In this document: one piece after another, positions 1 through 8,693 of the stretch
Numbering within the stretch: the stretch's first letter is position 1
Layout of the letters: each line of letters begins with the position of its first letter
Assembly (NCBI GenBank): GCA_018711405.1
Contig: DVIH01000075.1
Span: 1 to 51,239, forward strand
DNA length: 51,239 nucleotides
Direction: 5' to 3'
Source of the DNA: Candidatus Avibacteroides excrementipullorum
Lineage (GTDB): Bacteria; Bacteroidota; Bacteroidia; Bacteroidales; Bacteroidaceae
Notes under the pieces: generated by a model
The model's input: only the letters and a program-made list of their open reading frames with translations
Databases searched by the model: none
Told to the model about the DNA's origin: nothing
Translations under genes and position numbers: made by a program

Positions 1-57
1 TATTTGAAAGCATGAGAAATATGGCGGTTCGGAACAGTCCGGCTTTTTCTTATCCAT
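1..57 (-). CDS. N-terminal fragment of an unidentified leftward gene
   Basis: On the minus strand an ATG at 57-55 opens a frame that stays open to the window edge (19 codons, beginning MDKKKPDCSEPPYF). A TAnnTTTG box at 122-129 would give a leader of about 60 nt, which supports a real gene start. The fragment is hydrophilic with two cysteines and no signal peptide. It is too short to assign to a family. It could be a chance frame; the promoter box is the only external support. Confidence 0.4.
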   Translation of the reverse strand, partial: MDKKKPDCSEPPYFSCFQI

Positions 58-121
58 TGCCCGTTCTCGTGCGAGTTTTATCCAATCTGTTGATAGTCAA
101 ATAAAACCTACCTGATTACAA

Positions 122-129
122 CAAATATA
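122..129 (-). promoter_or_regulatory. Bacteroidetes -7 box for the leftward gene at 57
   Basis: Minus strand reads TATATTTG, an exact match to the Bacteroides sigma-ABfr -7 consensus TAnnTTTG. No convincing -33 TTTG at 19-21 nt was found. It lies about 65 nt upstream of the ATG at 57. The rest of 58-195 shows no other feature. Confidence 0.4.
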
Positions 130-195
130 CGGAGAATCCGGGAAAACATGTTTTCTACAGAAAAATAATATCGCGCAAAAGAGAAAAAAACGCAT

Positions 196-861
196 TCAGT
201 CCACCCTTGCCATGAATTCCCTTATCATCACATCCTCGCGGAAGTCATCGGGAGCCTTGTCGAGGATGTCTTTCATGGTCTTATAGCACTTGGGTGAATC
301 GTTGTTGCCGTACAGCATGAGAAATATGCACTTCGACAGGACGTTATCGAAATTGCTGGTTATGAAAGTCTCTATCATGGAGTCGTAGTCGCTGAACAGT
401 CCGTCGCAATCGGACCTGACTGCGGCTCTGGCCGCATCTACCGAACATCCGTCCATGACCAGTTGCGCTATGCGCCTGTCCATGTCGTCTATCCTTTTGT
501 CCAGGTCGCGTTTCTGCTCGAAAAAAGCATACAGCTGCTCGTTGAGCGGAGTGCCGGTCACCGTCATCTTCTCAAAAGATATGTCTATGTTTATATGCCC
601 GTCTTCAAGCACCACCGGCATCAGCAACCTGTTGTCCATAAAAGCCATTGCCAGCATGGAAGAATCGAGGTTGCCCTCCATCTCGAACTGCCCGTGCACT
701 ATCTCGGCCGAATCTATCACGGTGCTATTCTCACTGAATGTCATGAGATAGAACATCCTTCCGTCAAGACATGAGACAGAAGTCTTACCGTCTATTTTGT
801 ATCCGTTGGAACAGGACACCAAAAGACTACCGAGAAAAGCTGCAAGCAATATCCTAAACAT
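196..861 (-). CDS. DUF4369 domain-containing lipoprotein
   Basis: 221 aa. The N-terminus is a lipoprotein signal peptide with lipobox LVSC and lipidated Cys17, so the protein should be membrane-anchored. Residues about 20-105 fit DUF4369, a beta-rich domain that in Bacteroidetes usually precedes a thioredoxin-like (AhpC/TSA) domain. Here no CxxC or thioredoxin fold follows; the C-terminal half is predicted helical and charged. It is therefore a stand-alone DUF4369 protein with no visible catalytic site. The gene is monocistronic and leftward, divergent from the S46 peptidase, with its -7 box at 887-894. Family assignment is by pattern recognition; function is unknown. Confidence 0.75.
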   Translation of the reverse strand: MFRILLAAFLGSLLVSCSNGYKIDGKTSVSCLDGRMFYLMTFSENSTVIDSAEIVHGQFEMEGNLDSSMLAMAFMDNRLLMPVVLEDGHINIDISFEKMTVTGTPLNEQLYAFFEQKRDLDKRIDDMDRRIAQLVMDGCSVDAARAAVRSDCDGLFSDYDSMIETFITSNFDNVLSKCIFLMLYGNNDSPKCYKTMKDILDKAPDDFREDVMIREFMARVD

Positions 862-886
862 ACCATCTGTTCTTTTTAATCATGCA

Positions 887-894
887 CAAATATA
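887..894 (-). promoter_or_regulatory. -7 promoter box for the DUF4369 lipoprotein gene
   Basis: Minus strand TATATTTG matches TAnnTTTG and lies about 26 nt upstream of the ATG at 861. The -33 element is not clear. Confidence 0.45.
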
Positions 895-1047
895 TATTTT
901 GGAGCAATATGGGTAAAACGTATTATCATTAATTAATGAATTTCAAAATTTATTATGCACGCAAGATAGGCTTTCAACTTTTTTTGTATAAAATAATTTC
1001 ACCATTGCGCAGCCGCAGCTCCCCTCCGGCGGTGCAAATACATGCCG

Positions 1048-1133
1048 AAAAAGATGTGCGCCATCCCGGGCGAAGATGGCGTACATCCCGGCCCGATACC
1101 GAGCCGATCCCGACCGAAGATGGCGCACATCCC
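1048..1133 (+). repeat. Family A mosaic palindromic element, copy A1
   Basis: A roughly 86-nt GC-rich block in the 480-nt gap between the divergent DUF4369 and S46 genes. It starts AAAAAGAT (1048-1055) and ends GATGGCGCACATCCC. Inside are GATGTGCGCCATC (1053-1065) and GATGGCGTACATC (1075-1087), which pair over 13 bp with one G-U wobble, then CCGAGCCGATC (S' module) and a last G module. On the minus strand the stem-loop is followed by TTTTT, so it looks like a leftward terminator. ORFs crossing it are low-complexity artefacts. The remainder of 895-1341 holds only the S46 promoter and leader. Confidence 0.85.
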
Positions 1134-1229
1134 AGGCAGGGGGTGAAAGCGGGCATCGGGAAAAGCGGCGGAAAGCCGGTTGCGCAACATATTTTTCACC
1201 CTAAAGTATTTTTTTATCAAACATTTAAT

Positions 1230-1237
1230 TAAATTTG
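1230..1237 (+). promoter_or_regulatory. -7 promoter box for the S46 peptidase gene
   Basis: TAAATTTG matches TAnnTTTG. Transcription would begin near 1243, leaving a leader of about 100 nt before the ATG at 1342. This argues against an upstream in-frame start at 1180, which would lie before the promoter. Confidence 0.45.
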
Positions 1238-1341
1238 CGCACATTTCCCGATGCATCAGCCACCCGGACAGAGTGCAGGCTCGGCAAGTGAAGTATGAAA
1301 TGAAGAATACTAACACTATAAAAACATATAAACAAAGATTT

Positions 1342-3519
1342 ATGAAAAAATTCAAACTGACAATCGCAGCGCTTTGCCTGCTCCTCTTTTCTCCGGCGGC
1401 AAAGGCCGATGAGGGAATGTGGCTGTTACAGCTCATGAAAGAACAGAACTCCATCGACATGATGAAAAAAGCCGGCCTCAAGCTCGAAGCCGATGACCTT
1501 TACAACCCCAACGGCGTATCGCTCAAAGACGCTGTGGGCATCTTCGGCGGAGGATGTACAGGAGAAATCATTTCGGGACAAGGCCTGATCCTGACCAACC
1601 ACCATTGCGGATATGATGCCATACAGCAGCACAGCTCTGTGGAACATGACTATCTGACCGATGGTTTCTGGGCAGGCTCATTTGCGGAAGAGCTACCCAC
1701 ACCGGGACTGAAATTCAAGTTCGTCACCAGGATAGACGATGTGACAGAACTGATAAACAAGAAAATAGCCGCAAAGGAAGTGACAGAGACCGAAGCCCTG
1801 AGCGGAAAATTCCTGTCGGAACTCGAAGAGGAACTCTACAAGAACAGCGACCTCTACAACAAGCCGGGCATAGAACCGGAACTGCTGCCTTTCTACGCCG
1901 GCAACAGATATTACATGATATATAAAAAGGTATATCCTGACGTGCGCATGGTGGCAGCCCCGCCGTCGAGCATAGGCAAGTTCGGAGGCGAGACCGACAA
2001 CTGGATGTGGCCGCGCCACACCTGCGACTTCTCCGTATTCCGCATCTATGCAGATGCCAACGGAGAACCGGCCGAATATTCTGAAAACAACGTGCCGCTC
2101 AAGACCGACAAGCACTTCACCATCTCCCTGCGCGGCATAGAAGAAGGAGACTATGCCATGGTCATGGGATTTCCCGGCAGCACCCAACGCTATCTCACCA
2201 GAAGCGAAGTGCAGATGACAATGGACAATGAAAACACACCGAGAATCACCGTGCGCGATGCACGCCTCAACGTGCTGAGAGACGAAATGGCGAAAAGCGA
2301 CAAAGTGCGCATACAGTATGCCAGCAAGTTCGCACAGTCGAGCAACTACTGGAAGAATGCCATAGGCATGAACAAAGCCATAATAGACAACAAAGTGCTC
2401 GATGCCAAGACAGCACAGGAAAAACTGTTCGCCAAGTTCGCCAACGAGAAAAACGACCAGGCATACAAGACTGTGGTATCTGAAATAGACGCACTGACAA
2501 AAGAAATGGCAGACAACCTCTACAAATACACATATACCATAGAGACATTCTATGCCGGCATAGAGTTCGGCACCCCGTACTCACTGCTCGACTCCATCGT
2601 GGCAGCAACCGAAAACAAGAACACGGAAAAAGCCGACAAATTCAAGGAACTGGCACGCGCCACATACTCTGACATCTTCAACAAAGACTATGACCATGAA
2701 GTAGACAGAAAAGTGGCAAAAGCCCTCATACCACTGTATGCAGAAAAGATAGCCAAAGAAGACCTGCCGGAATTCTATAGCGTAATAGAGAAAAAATTCA
2801 AAGGCGAATATGACAAATACATAGACGAGCTGTATGACAACTCCATATACAGCAACGAAAAGAATCTGGAGAAATTCCTGAAGAAACCCACAAGAAAAGC
2901 TCTTGACAAAGACTTGGGATACGGCTATGCCAAATCCAAGTGGGACAAGATGCGCGAGATGATGCTCACCATGTCGGAACTCGACAAGAAATTCGCCATT
3001 CCCCACAAGACATACATTCGCGGAATAGGCGAAATGAGACTGGCATACGAAGGTCTGCCCTCTTACCCCGATGCTAACTTCACCCTGCGCCTCACATATG
3101 GCAACGTGAAGTCTTACGACCCGAAAGACGGCATACACTACAAATACATGACCACCCTCGACGGAGTAATGGAAAAAGAAGACCCCAACAATCCTGAATT
3201 CGTGGTACCGGCCAAGCTGAAAGAACTTTATGAAAACAAAGACTTCGGACGCTATGCCATGAAAGACGGACGCATGCCGGCATGCTTCATCTCCACCAAC
3301 GACATCACAGGCGGTAACTCCGGCTCGCCGGTCATCAACGCCGAAGGACAACTCATCGGCTCAGCATTCGACGGCAACTGGGAAAGCCTCAGCGGCGACA
3401 TCAACTTCGACAACAAGCTGCAGCGCTGCATCTGCGTTGACATACGCTACGTGCTGTTCATCATCGAAAAGCTTGGCGGTTGCACAAGACTTATCGACGA
3501 AATGACAATCGTGGAATAA
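1342..3519 (+). CDS. dpp7: S46 family dipeptidyl peptidase, DPP7-like
   Basis: 725 aa with a Sec signal peptide (hydrophobic 5-18, cleavage near KA-DE at 22-23); expected in the periplasm or at the cell surface, releasing N-terminal dipeptides from peptides. S46 landmarks are all present: TNHHCG (His87/88), PRHTCDF (Asp229) and TGGNSGSP (Ser660), a chymotrypsin-fold triad with a helical insert between. The residue 18 positions after the catalytic Ser is Gly (FDGNWE). DPP7 has Gly there and prefers hydrophobic P1 residues, whereas DPP11 has Arg and prefers Asp/Glu; this points to DPP7-type specificity. Length fits the family (about 710-725 aa). The start was chosen for the signal peptide and because a -7 box lies at 1230-1237. 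Monocistronic, followed by a strong terminator. Confidence 0.93.
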   Translation: MKKFKLTIAALCLLLFSPAAKADEGMWLLQLMKEQNSIDMMKKAGLKLEADDLYNPNGVSLKDAVGIFGGGCTGEIISGQGLILTNHHCGYDAIQQHSSVEHDYLTDGFWAGSFAEELPTPGLKFKFVTRIDDVTELINKKIAAKEVTETEALSGKFLSELEEELYKNSDLYNKPGIEPELLPFYAGNRYYMIYKKVYPDVRMVAAPPSSIGKFGGETDNWMWPRHTCDFSVFRIYADANGEPAEYSENNVPLKTDKHFTISLRGIEEGDYAMVMGFPGSTQRYLTRSEVQMTMDNENTPRITVRDARLNVLRDEMAKSDKVRIQYASKFAQSSNYWKNAIGMNKAIIDNKVLDAKTAQEKLFAKFANEKNDQAYKTVVSEIDALTKEMADNLYKYTYTIETFYAGIEFGTPYSLLDSIVAATENKNTEKADKFKELARATYSDIFNKDYDHEVDRKVAKALIPLYAEKIAKEDLPEFYSVIEKKFKGEYDKYIDELYDNSIYSNEKNLEKFLKKPTRKALDKDLGYGYAKSKWDKMREMMLTMSELDKKFAIPHKTYIRGIGEMRLAYEGLPSYPDANFTLRLTYGNVKSYDPKDGIHYKYMTTLDGVMEKEDPNNPEFVVPAKLKELYENKDFGRYAMKDGRMPACFISTNDITGGNSGSPVINAEGQLIGSAFDGNWESLSGDINFDNKLQRCICVDIRYVLFIIEKLGGCTRLIDEMTIVE

Positions 3520-3550
3520 TTGCATAACGCATATTTATATTGTAAAGGAG

Positions 3551-3586
3551 AATCCCCGCGGCAATCGTGCTGCGGGGATTTTTTTT
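3551..3586 (+). terminator. Intrinsic terminator of the S46 peptidase gene
   Basis: AATCCCCGC (3551-3559) pairs with GCGGGGATT (3572-3580), extended by two inner pairs, followed by eight T residues (3579-3586). Confidence 0.88.
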
Positions 3587-3635
3587 GTCTTTGCCTGTCC
3601 TCCGCCTTGCGTTCGTGGCATTTGCCGCCGGCAGT

Positions 3636-3731
3636 CTTCGTTCGTGCAGCCAGTCTGTAAAGACTCAGTGCAAATCTGTACGGACTGCCTGCGCGTCTGA
3701 ACAGACCGGCAGCAGGAATGAAGACTTCAGG
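3636..3731. repeat. Family B quasi-palindromic repeat, copy B1
   Basis: 96-nt intergenic block that aligns without gaps to 12989-13084 (about two thirds identical by hand count; both ends are the best conserved). It contains variants of a TCTGTAcaGACtGgC motif three times. Because it is quasi-palindromic the two copies also align in inverted orientation. It lies between the S46 terminator and the promoter of the DUF4493 operon; the rest of 3520-3875 holds only those two sites. Confidence 0.75.
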
Positions 3732-3814
3732 CCCGGAATATGCGGAAAAACATGCACATAAAGTCGGTTTGTGTGTCCATATTCTCGCAAGCAAAGAAAT
3801 ATTTGGTTAAAGTT

Positions 3815-3847
3815 TTTGGCAGCAAGTGGCTGAATATGCTATCTTTG
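3815..3847 (+). promoter_or_regulatory. Promoter of the DUF4493/PCMD operon
   Basis: TTTG at 3815-3818 and TATCTTTG at 3840-3847 are separated by 21 nt, an excellent match to the Bacteroides TTTG-N19-21-TAnnTTTG promoter. The leader is about 24 nt to the ATG at 3876. Confidence 0.72.
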
Positions 3848-3875
3848 CACGATTAAACTAAAAAACTGGACTAAA

Positions 3876-4643
3876 ATGAATGCAAAATTACTTTTGTCAA
3901 GTTGCATCTTACTGGCAGGCATGGCACTCGGTTCGTGCTCTTCGTCGGAAGATGTAAAGACTCTGTCTGGAGCTGGAAACATTTCTTTGGGCGTGAATAC
4001 AAACGCCGTATTTACCCGTGCCGTGAGCATGAGTGAATATGAGGATGTCGGCAACTACACTGTGCAGGTGATTGACGATGCCGGCAGCACAGTGAAAGAA
4101 TTCCTCTACAAGGACGCACCGTCCGAAATCAAACTGAAAAACGGTACTTATACCCTCAGGGCCTACTATGGCGAGCAGACTACCGCATCGAGAGACGTGT
4201 TCTACGTCGAAGGCACAAAACCGTTTGTGGTTGACGCCGACCAGCAGCAGGTGACTGTTGACTGCTACCCCAAGTGCGCGCAGGTGGTGGCGGCATTCTC
4301 GGCAGACATGGCCGAATTCTTCACAGACTACTCTGTTGTATATGAAACCGAAGCCCTGAAGGCCGAAGGTGCCACAGCCGTGTGGAGCAAGACAGATGCT
4401 GACCCCTGGTTCCTTAAGGTGAACGAAAAGGGAGAAAACGTGAAGGCCACAATCACTGTGACAAGAAAGTCGGACAACAAGTCGGCCACAGTAGTGAGAG
4501 AATACAGCATGGCGCCGGGCAAACTGTGGACGCTGAACATTTCGCCCAACCAGAACGACGGCTCTCTGGGCATAGTCATAGAGGTGGACGAGACAACCAA
4601 CGACCAGGAGATAGACATAGTGGTTCCGTCCGACTGGATTTGA
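3876..4643 (+). CDS. DUF4493 domain lipoprotein (operon gene 1)
   Basis: 255 aa. Lipoprotein signal with lipobox LGSC, Cys21, followed by SSSED; acidic residues after the Cys resemble the Bacteroidetes surface-export signal, so surface exposure is inferred. The mature protein is almost wholly beta-strand and fits DUF4493: a start like GNISLGVNTNAVFTRAV, then NYTVQVIDDAG, GTYTLRAYYGE, a central DCYPKCAQVVAAFS segment and a C-terminal VDETT strand ending PSDWI. No catalytic residues are evident. First gene of a seven-gene operon, 26 nt before the next. The fold pattern resembles fimbrillin/Mfa2-like beta-sandwich proteins, which is inference only. Function unknown. Confidence 0.85.
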   Translation: MNAKLLLSSCILLAGMALGSCSSSEDVKTLSGAGNISLGVNTNAVFTRAVSMSEYEDVGNYTVQVIDDAGSTVKEFLYKDAPSEIKLKNGTYTLRAYYGEQTTASRDVFYVEGTKPFVVDADQQQVTVDCYPKCAQVVAAFSADMAEFFTDYSVVYETEALKAEGATAVWSKTDADPWFLKVNEKGENVKATITVTRKSDNKSATVVREYSMAPGKLWTLNISPNQNDGSLGIVIEVDETTNDQEIDIVVPSDWI

Positions 4644-4669
4644 TTTGTAAAACTTAGGAGAGATTATAT

Positions 4670-5941
4670 ATGATGAAACATATTAGGATATTTGCGGCAC
4701 TCGTTGCTGCCGTATTGTGCTTTGCTTCGTGCGAGCTGAAAAACGAATTGCTGGGCAGCTCGTCTTACAGCGATATGGGAAAACTGGAACTGGAAGTGTC
4801 TCTGAAAAAGCCTGTGTCGAAAGCTGCGGCAAGTGTGGAGACTTCAAACTTTCCTGTTGTAATAACAGGACTTAGCGAAGGCATCACAAATGTGAGGAAA
4901 GAATATGCCAGCGCATCGGAAATGCCTGCTACCATCACTCTGCCGGTGGGAGAGTATAAGGTAGAGGCACATACTCCGGGCGAATTGCTGAAAAACATGG
5001 CTGCACCTTATTACAAAGGCAGCAACAACATGGTGATAACAAAAAACATCACCACTTCTGCCCAGGTGGTGTGCAAGGCTGCGAACAGTCGTATCAGCTT
5101 GAAATACGGAGAAGATTTCCTGCTGACATTCTCGTCGTGGACCATCACCATTGACGACGGCGCATCGTCTGTGCTTTCATATACGGATGCTGACAAGAAC
5201 CCTGCCGACGTGTACTGGCTTTTTGAGGAAGGAAAAGTGGAAGCTGTGACGGTGAACGTAAGAGCCGTGACTACCGACGGCAACACCATAAGCGACAGGC
5301 GTGTGTTCAGAAAAAGCGACGCGACAGAAAACTATGAAGACGTGTCTAACTTCTTCGGAGGCGGAGACGCCCTCGAAATAAACATGGGCACAGTGGTTTC
5401 TCCAACTGGCGAAGTGACTGGCATCACAGTCAATACATTCATCACTTTCGACAATTATGAAGACTCTGTAGAGATACCTGTATATGACGATGAAGAAGGC
5501 GGAAGCGAACCGGGAGGAGGAACAGGAGAAGACCCGGTGATTGAGCTGCCTGCCGATTTCTCTTATTCCGCAAGCACAGGAGAAGGCAAGCCTGCAAGTG
5601 CCGACGCATGGCTCAGGACACCTGCCGGACTGAAGAGCGCAATTGTCAGAATCGAGACAACAAGTGCGGAATTCGAGGCTACACTTCAGGAAGTGGATAT
5701 GGGCGGCAACCTGCTCGAAGGAGTGGAACTGGTAAACAATGCCGGTATTGACGACCTCTTTGCCGGTGTGGGACTGGAAGACCGTTCGCCAAAACCGGGA
5801 GTGACAGAATACAAGTTCCCGGTAGGAGCATTCTTCATGTTCCTCGACATGTTCCCTGGTGTTCATAAATTCAACATCACACTGACAGACAACAACGACA
5901 AGACCGTGTCTGACGTGTTAACCATAACTATAACAGAATAA
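4670..5941 (+). CDS. DUF4493 domain lipoprotein (operon gene 2)
   Basis: 423 aa. Signal peptide with lipobox FASC, Cys21 (start MMKH; the second ATG is equally possible). Residues about 36-230 form a DUF4493 domain (GKLELEVSLKK, LPVGEYKVEAHTPGE, AQVVCKAANSRISLKY). A Gly/Glu-rich linker near 275-290 (EEGGSEPGGGTGEDP) joins a second beta-rich C-terminal domain of about 130 aa with no recognised family, possibly Ig-like. A Gly-rich linker between two folded domains suggests a bead-like extended surface protein. It lies 3 nt before the next gene, consistent with co-translation. Confidence 0.82.
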   Translation: MMKHIRIFAALVAAVLCFASCELKNELLGSSSYSDMGKLELEVSLKKPVSKAAASVETSNFPVVITGLSEGITNVRKEYASASEMPATITLPVGEYKVEAHTPGELLKNMAAPYYKGSNNMVITKNITTSAQVVCKAANSRISLKYGEDFLLTFSSWTITIDDGASSVLSYTDADKNPADVYWLFEEGKVEAVTVNVRAVTTDGNTISDRRVFRKSDATENYEDVSNFFGGGDALEINMGTVVSPTGEVTGITVNTFITFDNYEDSVEIPVYDDEEGGSEPGGGTGEDPVIELPADFSYSASTGEGKPASADAWLRTPAGLKSAIVRIETTSAEFEATLQEVDMGGNLLEGVELVNNAGIDDLFAGVGLEDRSPKPGVTEYKFPVGAFFMFLDMFPGVHKFNITLTDNNDKTVSDVLTITITE

Positions 5942-5944
5942 GGT

Positions 5945-7753
5945 ATGAAAAAACTGCATATTTCATCAATAGTATCCATGCTGGTGCTGTTGGTGCTTTT
6001 CTCCTGCCAGCAGGAGGAACGCATTGCCGCAGACTTCGGCTATGTGCGTCTCGATATCAATACCAACTCCTATGTCAATGTAGGAACAAAATTGCCGGAA
6101 GAGTATAATCCGAAGCAGATTGCCGTGCAGATTGTAAATGCCGAGGGCAATGTTGTGGAGTCAACCGACGACTGGGAGACTCTGGCAGGAACGCAGATAA
6201 GGCTGCAGCCCGGCAAATATACCGTGAAGGCATCGTCGAACGGTTTCGACGGTTCTGAATCGGGATTTGAAATACCGTACTACGCCGGAAGCCAGGAAGT
6301 GGTGGTAGAGGCCGGAAAAGAAGTTACGGCTTCGGTGACATGCACCCTTGCCAATGTGAAGGTGACAGTGAACTTTGACCAGACATTTGTAAACACATTC
6401 CAGTCGGCCAAGTCGGTAGTCTCTTCGGCAATCGGGGGTGTAAACTCTCTCGAGTTTGTTATGGGACAGCCGTCCAGATCGGCATATTTCCCGGTAGGAG
6501 ACCTTTCGGCTACAGTATCTGTAGTGAACAAGGGCGGACAGACTTTCTCGCAGACCAACGAGATAAAGGATGTGAAGGCACGCGACCACTATATCCTCAA
6601 CTACAGAGTGGCGGAAACTGGTGAGGCCGGAGATATCACAATAACTGTAGATGAAACTGAAACTGTATATACATTCACATTCAATGTCTCTACAGAGGCG
6701 ACTACACGTCTCTCTGTCAGCGAAGCTAATGCATGGAGCTATTTCGCTTATGTAAACGGTACGGTGGAATCTACCGACCAGGAACTTGTGGCAGACAACA
6801 TGACATTCGAATACAGACTGGCTTCTGCACAGGAATGGCAGAGCGTGAAGGCTACCGGCGACGGTACCAACTATTCTGCACGCCTCGAGGTACTTTCTCC
6901 GGGACAGACATATTCGTTCCGCATGGTTTACAAGGCAGACAATGTAGAGTTCGCCAGCGATGTGAGAAACTTCACAACCGAAGCTACAACAGAATTGCCG
7001 AACGGCAACCTGGACAGCTGGTACAAGTCTGGCAAGACATGGTATGCTGTTTCTGAAAACGACTACAATGCAGGAAAACTGTTCTGGGACAGCAGTAACC
7101 CTGGAACTACTACAGGTGCCGGCGCACTTGTAAACAAGAACCCGACTCAGGGCAACAACACAGTGGTGCACACCGCAGGCGGCTATTCGGCTGAGCTCAA
7201 GTCGCAGTATGCGTCGGCATTCGGCATCGGCAAGTTTGCCGCAGCCAGCCTTTACAGCGGCCAGTTCAACTCTCTGGTAGGCACAAACGGTGCCAAGATT
7301 GATTTCGGCCGTCCGTTCACATCACGTCCTGTGTTGCTCCACGGTTTCTACAACTATACATCGGGCATTATAGATTATGTGGGAGGAAACACACCTGCAG
7401 AACTCGGCATAGTGAAGGGTGAAACTCCGGACTCATGTGCAATCTATATCGCTTTGTCTGAAAAGATGTTTACTGTGGACAACACTCAGACTTCGACATT
7501 CATCGACTTCATCAACGACGAAAGCATAATCGCCTATGGAGAGCTTCCTGCCGCAGAGCGCGTATCTACCGGCGGACAGTGGAAGGAATTCACTATTCCG
7601 TTGAAGTACAAGAGTCTTGACAGGAAACCGTCGTACATCATCGTGGTGTTCTCTTCGAGCAAGTATGGCGACTACTTCACTGGAAGTTCCAACAGCTTGA
7701 TGTATGTTGATGATATAGAACTTGTTTATGAAGGCTATCCGGCAGAAATGTAA
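5945..7753 (+). CDS. DUF4493 plus PCMD (putative carbohydrate metabolism domain) lipoprotein (operon gene 3)
   Basis: 602 aa. Lipobox LFSC, Cys21, then QQEE. Residues about 30-240 are DUF4493 (GYVRLDINTN, LQPGKYTVKASS, TCTLANVKVTVNFDQTF). A fibronectin-III-like strand set follows (about 245-345, SPGQTYSFRMVYKADN). The C-terminal 250 residues match PCMD (PF13201): start LPNGNLDSWYKSGKTWY, FGRPFTSRPVLLHGFYNYT, and the signature SKYGDYFTGSSNSLMYVDD. PCMD is a jelly-roll-type domain annotated as a possible carbohydrate-binding or glycosidase module; activity is not established. Its C-terminal motif is shared with operon gene 5. A hairpin with a T-run follows the stop codon. Confidence 0.87.
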   Translation: MKKLHISSIVSMLVLLVLFSCQQEERIAADFGYVRLDINTNSYVNVGTKLPEEYNPKQIAVQIVNAEGNVVESTDDWETLAGTQIRLQPGKYTVKASSNGFDGSESGFEIPYYAGSQEVVVEAGKEVTASVTCTLANVKVTVNFDQTFVNTFQSAKSVVSSAIGGVNSLEFVMGQPSRSAYFPVGDLSATVSVVNKGGQTFSQTNEIKDVKARDHYILNYRVAETGEAGDITITVDETETVYTFTFNVSTEATTRLSVSEANAWSYFAYVNGTVESTDQELVADNMTFEYRLASAQEWQSVKATGDGTNYSARLEVLSPGQTYSFRMVYKADNVEFASDVRNFTTEATTELPNGNLDSWYKSGKTWYAVSENDYNAGKLFWDSSNPGTTTGAGALVNKNPTQGNNTVVHTAGGYSAELKSQYASAFGIGKFAAASLYSGQFNSLVGTNGAKIDFGRPFTSRPVLLHGFYNYTSGIIDYVGGNTPAELGIVKGETPDSCAIYIALSEKMFTVDNTQTSTFIDFINDESIIAYGELPAAERVSTGGQWKEFTIPLKYKSLDRKPSYIIVVFSSSKYGDYFTGSSNSLMYVDDIELVYEGYPAEM

Positions 7754-7775
7754 TAGCCGGGACTAATAATAACAA

Positions 7776-7819
7776 AGGATTGCACTGTGTCTTTTGCGGT
7801 GCAATCCTGTCGCTTTTTT
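7776..7819 (+). terminator. Intra-operon terminator or attenuator-like hairpin before the barrel gene
   Basis: AGGATTGCAC (7776-7785) and GTGCAATCCT (7799-7808) form a perfect 10-bp stem with a 13-nt loop, followed by GTCGC and TTTTTT (7814-7819). It ends only 6 nt before the ATG at 7826, so the next gene would need read-through, RNA processing or its own signals. Confidence 0.72.
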
Positions 7820-7825
7820 ACAGTT

Positions 7826-8674
7826 ATGAGAAAAATATTCCTTTTTTTGTTACTTCTTGCTGGGTGTGCATGTTATCTTCGTGCAGAAAATACCGGCAGA
7901 CTTTATCTGTCGGGCGATAGTGTGGTGACTTCCGGCAGTGCTGATATCATGAAAAAATCCAAGTCACGCAATCCGGTCAAGGACAGGAAGAAAGAGTATA
8001 TGTCGCAGCGCATAGACCGTGAGATTGCAAAGCTTGTATTCATACCACAAGGACAATGGATGGTGGGAGGTACATTCTCCTATTCGGAACACGAGGAGAA
8101 CAACCTCAACTTTCTTGTGCTCAAGAACATAGAAGGCCTGGGCTATACCTTCAAGGTGAGCCCCTATGTGGGATACTTCTTCAAGAACAATATGTCGGCC
8201 GGTGTGCGTTTCGCCTACAACAGGACATATCTGGACATGAGCAACTTTGAAGTCAATCTTGGCGAAGACTTCAAAATCAGTCTGAAAGACCTGTATTATC
8301 TGGAACACAACTACGAGGTGTCGGGCTTCCTGCGCACTTATGTGCCGCTGGGAAAAAGCAAGATCTTCGGACTTTTCAACGAGCTGCGACTCACCTATGC
8401 CTATGGTGTGGGCAAGAACTCGACCGGCTCGGGCACTGAATACGACGGTACCTTCGAGAGAGCAAACATGCTTCAGCTCGGTATCGCTCCGGGACTGACT
8501 GCGTTTGTTACAAACTGGTCGGCAGTGGAAGTGTCGATAGGTGTGATGGGATACGGTGTGGAATGGAAGAAACAGAAAACCAATCAGGTGGAGGAAGGTT
8601 ATAAGAGGACATCGTCCGGAAACTTCAAGATAAATCTCTTCTCTATCAATATAGGTATGACGTTCTTTTTATAA
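7826..8674 (+). CDS. Predicted outer-membrane beta-barrel protein (operon gene 4)
   Basis: 282 aa. The start at 7826 gives a compact signal peptide (MRKIFLFLLLLAGCACYLRA); the earlier in-frame ATG at 7787 lies inside the hairpin and would put 13 residues ahead of the signal, so it was rejected. Cleavage could be after LRA or at a lipobox-like LAGC. The mature part has alternating amphipathic strands rich in Gly and aromatics (YVGYFFKNNMSAGVRFAYN, SGFLRTYVPLG, NELRLTYAYGVG) and ends in a barrel-type strand, INIGMTFFL. It resembles the generic Bacteroidetes outer-membrane barrel class. It is the only non-lipoprotein of the operon, so it may be the partner or anchor of the surrounding lipoproteins (inference). 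Confidence 0.78.
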   Translation: MRKIFLFLLLLAGCACYLRAENTGRLYLSGDSVVTSGSADIMKKSKSRNPVKDRKKEYMSQRIDREIAKLVFIPQGQWMVGGTFSYSEHEENNLNFLVLKNIEGLGYTFKVSPYVGYFFKNNMSAGVRFAYNRTYLDMSNFEVNLGEDFKISLKDLYYLEHNYEVSGFLRTYVPLGKSKIFGLFNELRLTYAYGVGKNSTGSGTEYDGTFERANMLQLGIAPGLTAFVTNWSAVEVSIGVMGYGVEWKKQKTNQVEEGYKRTSSGNFKINLFSINIGMTFFL

Positions 8675-8693
8675 TAAACTTTTTGTATAGACT

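Noticed and set aside
1048-1133. CRISPR array as explanation for the recurrent GC-rich repeats
   Set aside because: Copies are 10-15 kb apart, contain no regular spacers, and no cas genes are present.
1180-1341. N-terminal extension of the S46 peptidase starting at 1180
   Set aside because: It would start upstream of the -7 box at 1230-1237 and place 54 residues before a good signal peptide.
999-1481. Minus-strand ORFs across repeat A1 and similar ORFs over the other family A copies (for example 15322-15813, 28386-28577, 39031-39387)
   Set aside because: They exist because the repeat lacks stops; their peptides repeat the same Arg/Thr/Pro-rich words and cross promoters or gene ends.
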